Source: DASQDN01 sp035630195 | GTDB taxonomy: Bacteria > Acidobacteriota > Terriglobia > Bryobacterales > Bryobacteraceae | Reading direction: 5' to 3' | DNA length: 6,548 bases | NCBI GenBank assembly: GCA_035630195.1 | Contig: DASQLD010000619.1 | Coordinates: 1-6,548, forward strand | Part shown: positions 1 to 4,538 of the stretch, piece after piece | Layout of the letters: each line of letters starts with the position of its first letter | Position numbering within the stretch: the first letter of the stretch is position 1 | Program-made: the position numbers and the translations under genes | Notes under the pieces: generated by a model | What the model saw: only the letters and a program-made list of their open reading frames with translations | Database searches by the model: none | What the model was told of the DNA's origin: nothing

Positions 1-1957
1 CGTATTCCTTTTCGTAAGCGTCCCTGCGCTCTGAAATCTTGTCTCGCAGTGCGGCGATCTCGCGCGTGACCTCGTCGAGCGTGCGCGACCGGCTGTAGAT
101 GCTCCGTAGGTCACTCTCAAATTCGACCGATAGCGCCGATACAACAATTTCGGGGGCGTCTGTACGCGGCTCATGGAGTACATGGTCGGACGCGTCCAAG
201 ACCCTGCCGAACAGATCCAGCTTTTGGCTGAGAATCTCAAAGGTCAGCCGATGCGCCTCGTTGTCGCGGGCGATGAAGTTAACGACGGTTACATCCCGCT
301 GCTGGCTGTACCGATGACAGCGTCCAATACGCTGTTCGATGCGCTGCGGGTTCCACGGCAAATCGTAGTTGATGACCGTCTCGCAGAATTGCAGGTTCAA
401 CCCTTTTGCGCCAGCCTCGGTGCACACGAGGACCTTCGAACGCGTGCGGAACTCGTGCACAAGAGCAAGCCGCACAGCAACCTCGCGAGTAGGCCTGACT
501 CCCTGCGGAAGACGTGCACCTTCTTCATGTTGCCAGCGCGCGTGCGCCTGCTGTGCACGCGCGTGATCGTTGACGCCGCGGAATAAGGTGATGTCTTCCT
601 CGCCGAGGCCGATGGCGAGAAGCAGACCGCGCAGGTACTCTTGAGTGGTAATCGACTCCGTAAACACAACGGCCTTGCCGCTACCACGGCCGTCACGGCC
701 CAAGTCAAGAATCACCTTGATGGCTTCCTGGAATGAGCGCGCCTTAGCATCGTTCGGAAGCGACTGCGCGCGCTCGACGAAGTTCTCCACGCGGGTCAGC
801 TCGGCCGCGAGGGTGTCACTATCGATCGGCGGGGCTGGTTCCTCGGAAGGTTCTTCGATCTCGCCCTCGTCCTCAAGATCTCCGAGCATAGCTACCACTG
901 CGTCGTCTGAACGCAAGCCCGTTTGCAGGCGTCGGAGACGGGCGGCTACGTTCTCTAGACTCGCGGCGAGGGCTGGGATTGAAGACGCCATGCGCCTGTG
1001 GAACCCGATCAACAGAAGCCGCCGTTGTCGACCGGAGAATGCATACAGAGTAGGTTCAAGAAGGTATTCGGTCACATCGTCGTAGAGCGAACGTTCGGCG
1101 TCGCTCATCGCGTACTCATACAATCTGCAGCGCCGTTGCGTGAAAGGCCGGTCAAGGAACTCCTGAGCTTGGCGGCGCAGAGTCCTCTGGAGAACAATCG
1201 CGAGACGACGTTGAAGCTCGTGCTCCTGGCCTGGGACAAGTGTTCGATCATCCTCGTCGCAGAACACTTTGCGGAACGTCGCGATATCCCCAAGAAGGGT
1301 GCCCGTTGGCTCCACGTATTGCACCAAGCCCCACAGTTCGGCGAGCGAGTTTTGCATTGGTGTCGCAGTGAGCAACAGCACCGGAGTAGAACGCAGAAAT
1401 CCGCGCACTCGGTGTGCCATTAGAGCTTCATCCGAGCTTTCGTCGTAAATCCCGTCACGCCCATATCTCTTGTGAAGCCCGGCGAAGATCTCGTGCGCTT
1501 CGTCGATCACGGCCAGATCGAAAGGCGGCACCGCGCCGAGCGGCGTCGCGCCGCGCTCGCTGCCCGCGAATTCTCGACCGACCAGATACACGCCGGGCGC
1601 GAAGAAGCTCGAATCGTTCTCACGCGCCTGAATGCCGAAAAGGTTTAAGAGCTCGCCTTGCCACTGACCTATCAGCGACTTGGGCACGATCAGCAGGATG
1701 CGCTGCGCACCTTCGGCCCGGCTTTGGGCAATAACCAGACCGGCCTCGATCGTTTTTCCGAGACCTACCTCGTCTGCGAGAATGCAACCGCCTTCGCGAA
1801 GACGTCGGAGCGCAAATATCACGGCATCTATCTGGTGCGGGTTGGGATCAATGCGTGCCTGCCTCTGCGCGGCCGCATAGCGGTCCCGGTCGTCAGGACG
1901 GCGAATGCGTACAAGATCTTCGGCGAGGATACGCTGATTGAAGGCGTGAAGACTCAT
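1..1957 (-). CDS. SNF2/RapA-type DEAH-box helicase, C-terminus cut by window edge
   Basis: The minus strand is open from ATG 1957 to the left edge (652 codons, no stop). Superfamily-2 helicase motifs occur in order: Q-like PNPHQIDA (residues 38-45), Walker A DEVGLGKT (62-69), LLIVPKSL (88-95), DEAH (152-155), LLLTATPMQN (194-203), start of the second RecA lobe KAVVFTES (428-435), TEAGAKGLNLQ (513-523) and the arginine-finger motif QRIGRCHRYSQ (542-552). These predict an ATP-dependent translocase on duplex DNA or nucleoprotein. An acidic, proline-rich segment (about 351-385) separates the lobes, and residues about 620-652 look like a coiled coil. The ATG is the first usable start after an in-frame TAG; no good Shine-Dalgarno precedes it. 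Related proteins as I recall are about 900-1100 residues, so the C-terminal third is missing. The family is broad: RapA-like remodelers, orphan SNF2 proteins, and defence helicases such as DrmD of DISARM. I cannot assign a subfamily. Its place beside an attachment remnant favours accessory cargo (inference). Confidence 0.93.
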   Translation of the reverse strand, partial: MSLHAFNQRILAEDLVRIRRPDDRDRYAAAQRQARIDPNPHQIDAVIFALRRLREGGCILADEVGLGKTIEAGLVIAQSRAEGAQRILLIVPKSLIGQWQGELLNLFGIQARENDSSFFAPGVYLVGREFAGSERGATPLGAVPPFDLAVIDEAHEIFAGLHKRYGRDGIYDESSDEALMAHRVRGFLRSTPVLLLTATPMQNSLAELWGLVQYVEPTGTLLGDIATFRKVFCDEDDRTLVPGQEHELQRRLAIVLQRTLRRQAQEFLDRPFTQRRCRLYEYAMSDAERSLYDDVTEYLLEPTLYAFSGRQRRLLLIGFHRRMASSIPALAASLENVAARLRRLQTGLRSDDAVVAMLGDLEDEGEIEEPSEEPAPPIDSDTLAAELTRVENFVERAQSLPNDAKARSFQEAIKVILDLGRDGRGSGKAVVFTESITTQEYLRGLLLAIGLGEEDITLFRGVNDHARAQQAHARWQHEEGARLPQGVRPTREVAVRLALVHEFRTRSKVLVCTEAGAKGLNLQFCETVINYDLPWNPQRIEQRIGRCHRYSQQRDVTVVNFIARDNEAHRLTFEILSQKLDLFGRVLDASDHVLHEPRTDAPEIVVSALSVEFESDLRSIYSRSRTLDEVTREIAALRDKISERRDAYEKEY

Positions 1958-2108
1958 GGATTGGGCAAGTACACTTCTCTTTCGTTGTCGAAGCTAAGAA
2001 GTATGAAGCCACATTGATGATACTGGGTCTTGCTTCCGCCATCGGGTCCCCAACTTCGCGGTGCAGATTCCAGGCCTCTGGATAGGAAAGCAGCCATCGG
2101 CAGCTTAG

Positions 2109-2155
2109 ATCACCCTTTCAAGGTGATGAGCAGCCGGGCTGCGTCAGTCGGACTG
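2109..2155. repeat. run of three short inverted repeats upstream of the helicase gene
   Basis: Three small dyads follow one another: ATCACC/GGTGAT (2109-2114 and 2122-2127, 7-base loop), GCAGC/GCTGC (2130-2134 and 2138-2142, 3-base loop) and CAGTC/GACTG (2145-2149 and 2151-2155, 1-base spacer). None is followed by a T-run, so none looks like an intrinsic terminator. They lie about 150-200 bases upstream of the helicase start and on the island side of the attachment remnant. They could be protein-binding dyads or chance; no function is claimed. Confidence 0.35.
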
Positions 2156-2177
2156 CATGATCCGCACCCCACGAGGC

Positions 2178-2197
2178 AGCGTGCAATAGCGTGCAAT
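2178..2197. repeat. tandem 10-bp direct repeat AGCGTGCAAT x2
   Basis: AGCGTGCAAT occurs at 2178-2187 and again immediately at 2188-2197. A third 9-base copy, AGCGTGCAA, lies at 2338-2346, on the other side of the tRNA remnant. Same-orientation copies of a short word on both sides of a recombination core resemble arm-type integrase sites, but this role is inferred. Confidence 0.6.
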
Positions 2198-2213
2198 GGT
2201 CGGCGGCGAGGAT

Positions 2214-2240
2214 GGCAACTTTGGCAATCTTGGCAATGTC
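2214..2240. repeat. three 9-bp imperfect tandem repeats (GGCAAnnnn)
   Basis: The units GGCAACTTT, GGCAATCTT and GGCAATGTC follow each other with a 9-base period at 2214-2222, 2223-2231 and 2232-2240. They lie about 40 bases 5' to the tRNA-derived core, just where the D-arm of an intact tRNA would be. They do not fold as a D-arm, so the array belongs to the element side of the site rather than to a tRNA. Confidence 0.6.
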
Positions 2241-2278
2241 GAATCTGTATCTTGCAGACAGACAGAGGCGGTCCTGCG

Positions 2279-2301
2279 TTCGAATCCCACCCTCACCGCC
2301 A
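2279..2301 (+). other. 3' end of a tRNA-Ser-like gene: candidate distal attachment site (attR type)
   Basis: The 23 bases are TTCGAAT (T-loop), CCCAC (T-stem 3' strand), CCTCACC (acceptor 3' strand), G (discriminator) and CCA. The last part matches the 3' end of bacterial tRNA-Ser(GCU) genes as I remember them. The partner halves are absent: the 5 bases before the T-loop (CTGCG) do not pair with CCCAC, and no normal anticodon arm precedes it. A GGCGAGG at 2205-2211 could pair with the acceptor strand with one mismatch, but the 97-base stretch between does not fold as a tRNA. Integration into a tRNA 3' end normally leaves the complete gene at one end of the element and such a fragment, in the same orientation, at the other. 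With the fragment reading rightward, the element should lie to the left, including the helicase. On the minus strand it encodes the GGEGGIRT string familiar from spurious proteins over tRNA 3' ends. Confidence 0.7.
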
Positions 2302-2308
2302 TTTAGAA

Positions 2309-2403
2309 TCAATAACTTACAAGCATAAAAGTCACTCAGCGTGCAACCTATGCTGATTTCCACAGATTTCCACAGTGACCCTGATTTTGTTTTCAATAAC
2401 TTA
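2309..2403. repeat. 11-bp direct repeat pair TCAATAACTTA
   Basis: TCAATAACTTA occurs at 2309-2319, eight bases after the CCA of the tRNA remnant, and again at 2393-2403. An 11-base exact repeat within 95 bases is unlikely to be chance. It may be part of an integrase-binding region, or a relic of successive insertions at the same tRNA site. Confidence 0.55.
2355..2374. repeat. tandem 10-bp direct repeat GATTTCCACA x2
   Basis: GATTTCCACA occurs at 2355-2364 and immediately again at 2365-2374, between the two TCAATAACTTA copies. A 10-base period puts both copies on the same helical face, as expected for a site bound by paired protein subunits. It weakly resembles a DnaA box (two mismatches to TTATCCACA) but is not close enough to call one. 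Confidence 0.55.
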
Positions 2404-2564
2404 TGGTGCCATGGGTGCAACAAGAACCCTCACCGCCTAGACTGCACGCGACCACCCACGGAACCCCTCCGGGCCGGAAGCGTGACACGTACCGTGCCGA
2501 CGGTTCATATTCATTCGTCTTTCGTTCGACCTAATGTTCACCCGTATGTCCCGCGTGCTGGCGT

Positions 2565-2594
2565 TTGAGTCATGCGTATGGCTGGGTACATAAT
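2565..2594 (+). promoter_or_regulatory. possible sigma-70-type promoter
   Basis: TTGAGT (2565-2570) and CATAAT (2589-2594) are separated by 18 bases, matching TTGACA in 4 of 6 and TATAAT in 5 of 6 positions. Transcription would begin near 2601, about 60 bases before the small open frame at 2662. This is a consensus match only. Confidence 0.3.
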
Positions 2595-2612
2595 GGCTCG
2601 GACCGGTAAGCA

Positions 2613-2629
2613 CCAGATCTGGCTTTTTT
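2613..2629 (+). terminator. palindrome plus T-run, weak terminator-like element
   Basis: The perfect 10-base palindrome CCAGATCTGG (2613-2622) is followed by C and six T residues (2624-2629). A perfect palindrome with no loop makes a poor RNA hairpin (three pairs at most), so an intrinsic terminator is only possible, not likely. It lies between the candidate promoter at 2565-2594 and the small open frame at 2662, so it could equally be an operator or leader attenuator. Confidence 0.25.
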
Positions 2630-2661
2630 GCTGCACGCTGCCGATATCGTAATAAGTAGGT

Positions 2662-2757
2662 ATGGAGTTTCTAATTGTCGGTGCAATCGTCGGCGGGGCA
2701 TGGCTTCTTTATCGGGTGACACGCCCCGCCAATAGATCGGTTGACCGCCCTAAGTGA
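2662..2757 (+). CDS. possible 31-residue single-span membrane microprotein
   Basis: ATG 2662 to TGA 2755-2757 encodes 31 residues. Residues 1-18 are MEFLIVGAIVGGAWLLYR, a hydrophobic stretch with small residues (G6, A7, G10, G11, A12) that would span a membrane once. A basic tail with five K/R residues (R18, R21, R25, R29, K31) would favour a cytoplasmic C-terminus by the positive-inside rule. A GTAGG sits just before the ATG, closer than an ideal ribosome site. I recognise no family. It is the only plausible coding sequence between the island edge and the transposase remnant. Small hydrophobic proteins of this shape include type I toxins and regulators of membrane complexes, but nothing here identifies a role, and a chance open frame of this length is common. 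Confidence 0.35.
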   Translation: MEFLIVGAIVGGAWLLYRVTRPANRSVDRPK

Positions 2758-2775
2758 AGCGGGGCCGACTCCCAG

Positions 2776-2808
2776 AGCCGAGGCCACCACTCAGGTACAG
2801 CCGAGGCC
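2776..2808. repeat. 10-bp direct repeat AGCCGAGGCC x2
   Basis: AGCCGAGGCC occurs at 2776-2785 and 2799-2808, 23 bases apart, and the second copy runs into TTTT. The unit contains the self-complementary GGCC, but the flanks do not form a strong hairpin. No gene or known element explains it. It lies just after the 31-residue open frame and could mark the end of that transcript. Confidence 0.4.
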
Positions 2809-2916
2809 TTTTGTCTCCGCCATCCCTCACGTCTCGCCACCAACGGTTGCGCGGGTAACCAGGGCCTGTCACAAAACAACTGGAACACTTCTGGGCTGAA
2901 ATGTTTTATATTTGTC

Positions 2917-3135
2917 TTGGTGGCTGGAGCGGACGCAATCCGAACCCGTTTTGAAAAGTTAGCTCCGTATCTCGACGAGCGTATGAGAAGGCTCGTCGCG
3001 GCCAGCGAGAGCCTGACGATTGGCTTTGGAGGGACATCCGAAGTCTCCCGTCAGACTGGCGTATCGAGGCGGGCGATCATTCAAGGGATCAAGGAACTGG
3101 ACGAAGCGCCAGGCGTGCGGGTGGGCCGGGTACGC
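2917..3135 (+). pseudogene. N-terminal fragment of an ISAzo13-type transposase
   Basis: From a TTG (2917) or GTG (2920) start the frame gives about 73 residues resembling the N-terminus of ISAzo13-family ('Rhodopirellula') transposases as I remember them: IRTRFEKLAPYLDERMRRL (about 9-27), then FGGTSEVSRQTGVSRRAI (about 37-54) as a helix-turn-helix DNA-binding segment, GIKELDE and GRVR. A full protein is roughly 350-450 residues with a DDE catalytic domain. That domain is absent: after GRVR at about 3135 the sequence becomes antisense to a TonB receptor gene. The frame continues to 3282, but only as a shadow. The left end of the element probably lies in 2855-2900, a stretch with AT-rich sequence before the gene, but with no second terminus to compare I cannot place the inverted repeat. 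It cannot be active. Confidence 0.75.
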
Positions 3136-3492
3136 GACAACAGTCACGGACTCGGTCACATTGCCCACTTGCATCGTCAACGTTCCAACGGACACTTTCT
3201 GCGCCGCATTCAGCACGACGCCTTTCTTGTCGAGACGTTTGAATCCACTGGCTTCAACCGAGACGCTGTACATGCCCGGTAAAACGTTCGGAAACGTGAA
3301 CACTCCCTCGGAGTTCGTTTCCGACACCTGCCGGACGCGTGTCAGCTCTTGTGTGAGGGTCACAGTCGCGTTCGGCATCACAGAGCCTTGTGGGTCCGTA
3401 ACCTGACCGCTTATAAAGCCGCTGGTTGTTTGGGAGTACGCCGCAAAGGTCAGCAACGCGGCGAGCACATATACAGGGAGCGAGACGGACAT
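3133..3492 (-). pseudogene. 5' fragment of an Oar-like TonB-dependent receptor gene
   Basis: ATG at 3492 opens a frame of 120 genuine codons: a signal peptide (residues 1-20, hydrophobic PVYVLAALLTFAAYS) and then a carboxypeptidase-regulatory-like beta-sandwich domain (about 24-120) with GQVTDPQGSVMPNATVTL, NSEGVFTFPNVLPGMYSVSV, GFKRLDKKGVVLNAAQKV and VGNVTESVTVVA. In Acidobacteriota this arrangement begins outer-membrane TonB-dependent receptors of about 1000-1200 residues. Here the plug and barrel are missing: after VTVVA (about 3133) the frame reads 57 meaningless residues antisense to the transposase remnant, ending at 2959. The original gene expression signals survive: GAGGAG at 3501-3506, eight bases before the ATG, and an AT-rich upstream region. 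A secreted 177-residue protein could still be made, but with no receptor function. Confidence 0.85.
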
Positions 3493-3500
3493 GGGGAACT

Positions 3501-3506
3501 CTCCTC
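3501..3506 (-). promoter_or_regulatory. Shine-Dalgarno site of the broken receptor gene
   Basis: On the minus strand GAGGAG lies 8 bases before ATG 3492. It fixes the start of the receptor fragment and shows that the 5' end of that gene is intact although its 3' part is lost. Confidence 0.75.
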
Positions 3507-3541
3507 AGGTCACGAAACTAACACGAGAGAGAGTAACTATC

Positions 3542-3561
3542 TGTCAATATTATGTATGACA
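3542..3561. promoter_or_regulatory. AT-rich dyad TGTCA-N10-TGACA, candidate operator
   Basis: TGTCA (3542-3546) and TGACA (3557-3561) are perfect 5-base inverted halves around a 10-base AT-rich centre; over 10-base half-sites 7 positions match. The dyad lies 50-70 bases upstream of the receptor start on the minus strand and about 130 bases before the plus-strand operon. On the minus strand it includes TTGTCA and a CATAAT, promoter-like elements for the receptor gene. Dyads of the TGTCA/TGACA type are bound by dimeric helix-turn-helix regulators such as PadR- or TetR-like proteins. Which regulator, if any, cannot be told. Confidence 0.45.
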
Positions 3562-3580
3562 AATAGTATTCGCGCCCTTA

Positions 3581-3616
3581 TTCGCCTACTTGTGGGTTTC
3601 ACCCCGCTTCGGCGAA
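3581..3616. repeat. nested inverted repeat between the divergent genes
   Basis: TTCGCC (3581-3586) pairs with GGCGAA (3611-3616), and inside it GGGT (3594-3597) pairs with ACCC (3601-3604) around a TTC loop. There is no T-run on either side, so it is not an intrinsic terminator. It may be a structured leader or chance. Confidence 0.3.
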
Positions 3617-3625
3617 GTGCGATTG

Positions 3626-3644
3626 CCATTGCCCAAGCCAATGG
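3626..3644. repeat. hairpin CCATTG/CAATGG upstream of the hydrolase operon
   Basis: CCATTG (3626-3631) and CAATGG (3639-3644) form a 6-base stem with a 7-base loop, about 37 bases before the ribosome site of the first hydrolase gene. It is followed by TATCAT (3661-3666), which matches a -10 element in 5 of 6 positions but has no good -35 at the right distance. The hairpin could be an operator around the promoter. Confidence 0.35.
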
Positions 3645-3680
3645 ATCTGCCGGTCTGCGCTATCATCAGAACCAACAATC

Positions 3681-3686
3681 AGGAGG
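3681..3686 (+). promoter_or_regulatory. perfect Shine-Dalgarno AGGAGG deciding a GTG start
   Basis: AGGAGG sits 6 bases before GTG 3693 and settles that non-ATG start for the sulfatase-like gene, since no ATG occurs in-frame until well inside the conserved region. Confidence 0.85.
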
Positions 3687-3692
3687 CTTTGC

Positions 3693-4538
3693 GTGCCGCG
3701 AGGGCACAACAATTACATTCTTGTCGTGTTCGATAGCTGCCGCTATGATTCGTTCTCTCGCGCGCGTCCGAATGTAATCCGGAAACTCGGCAAGGTAGAG
3801 CAGCGCTGGTCCTATGCGACTTGGACGGCGCCATCGCACTACAACCTGCTGATGGGGCTGATGCCTCACAAGAACCCTCGCCACGTTTACGCATCGGACT
3901 ATTATCAGACGGACTTTCTCCGGTTTAACGAGCGCCTCGGCAGTACCGGCCTCGAGTTTCGATCCTTTATCCCCAGGCTGTCTCTTCCGGTTCTGTTGCA
4001 GCAACTCGGGTATCGAACCCATGCGATGGTCTCACTACCCGTGCTGAATCCGGCGACCCCGATCAATACTGGCTTCGATACCTTCGAGCTTATGCCCAAA
4101 CACAATGACATGCGAGCGATGCTACGGCGCATGTCCTTTGACGAGCACCAACCGTGTTTTTATCTCCTCAACGTCGGTGAAACTCACTACCCCTATGCGC
4201 TTCCCGGCGAGCCCGAAGAGAAATGGCCGAAGATCAGCGGTGTACACGGCGTGTTCAAGCATTTAGATGAGCTGGTGGTTGGAGGAAAGATTCGCGCGAA
4301 GAAGAGTCGAATGTTTTCAGAATCGAAGCTCGCCGAACTGCAGGATCGTCAAGTCGAGGCGGTACGATACCTCGATCGCGTCGTCGAAGAATTGTTTGAT
4401 CTGGTTCCGGACGACACGTATGTCACGATCACATCCGATCATGGGGAATTGTTCGGGGAGGACGGCTATTTCGGCCATGGCCCCGTACACCATGACAAGG
4501 TCATGGAAGTTCCTTTTGTAGAAGGGAAACTGCGCTGA
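3693..4538 (+). CDS. sulfatase-like hydrolase of the alkaline phosphatase superfamily
   Basis: This 281-residue protein has the active-site elements of the sulfatase/phosphoglycerol-transferase branch of the alkaline phosphatase superfamily: ILVVFDSCRYDSF (9-21; D14 as metal ligand), the nucleophile loop TAPSH (45-49) with Thr45 where classical sulfatases have a formylglycine-forming Cys or Ser, NVGETHYPY (160-168; H165), SDHGE (248-252; D249 and H250 bind metal) and GHGPVHHDKVMEVPF (261-275). It should hydrolyse or transfer a phosphate-, phosphonate- or sulfate-ester group using divalent metal. No signal peptide or membrane span is visible, so it is probably cytoplasmic. It is compact against the usual 400-550 residues but looks complete: conserved regions run from residue 9 to the final VEG. 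The GTG start has a perfect Shine-Dalgarno. Its TGA overlaps the next ATG by one base (TGATG), so translation of the two genes is probably coupled. Substrate unknown; Thr45 argues against a formylglycine sulfatase. Confidence 0.9.
   Translation: MPRGHNNYILVVFDSCRYDSFSRARPNVIRKLGKVEQRWSYATWTAPSHYNLLMGLMPHKNPRHVYASDYYQTDFLRFNERLGSTGLEFRSFIPRLSLPVLLQQLGYRTHAMVSLPVLNPATPINTGFDTFELMPKHNDMRAMLRRMSFDEHQPCFYLLNVGETHYPYALPGEPEEKWPKISGVHGVFKHLDELVVGGKIRAKKSRMFSESKLAELQDRQVEAVRYLDRVVEELFDLVPDDTYVTITSDHGELFGEDGYFGHGPVHHDKVMEVPFVEGKLR

Noticed and set aside
99..2017. Several plus-strand open frames of 60-146 codons and short minus-strand frames over 1-2017
   Set aside because: They lie opposite or out of frame to the continuous helicase frame, have Arg/Ser-rich or otherwise unprotein-like composition and show no recognisable domains.
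1958..2100. A sigma-70 promoter for the helicase gene
   Set aside because: A TATCAT occurs on the minus strand near 2017-2022, but no acceptable -35 sits at 16-18 bases from it.
2205..2301. A functional tRNA gene spanning GGCGAGG to CCA
   Set aside because: The T-stem does not pair, the acceptor stem has a mismatch, no D-arm is present and the best anticodon-like hairpin lacks U33. Only the 3' end is tRNA-like.
2355..2374. DnaA boxes or a replication origin
   Set aside because: The two GATTTCCACA copies differ from the DnaA consensus at two positions, and no origin-type AT-rich region or replication gene is nearby.
2118..2423. Minus-strand 101-codon frame containing GGEGGIRT
   Set aside because: This string is the translated complement of a tRNA 3' end, a well-known source of spurious protein annotations; the rest of the frame reads through the short repeats.
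2030..2568. Plus-strand frames 2030-2356 and 2341-2568
   Set aside because: Both cross the repeat array or tRNA remnant, lack ribosome sites and have no domain-like composition.
3136..3282. Continuation of the transposase frame
   Set aside because: Beyond about 3135 it is antisense to the conserved receptor domain and no longer resembles a transposase.
3349..3777. Plus-strand 142-codon frame across the divergent promoter region
   Set aside because: It is antisense to the receptor signal peptide and overlaps the start of the hydrolase gene, which has a perfect ribosome site and conserved motifs.
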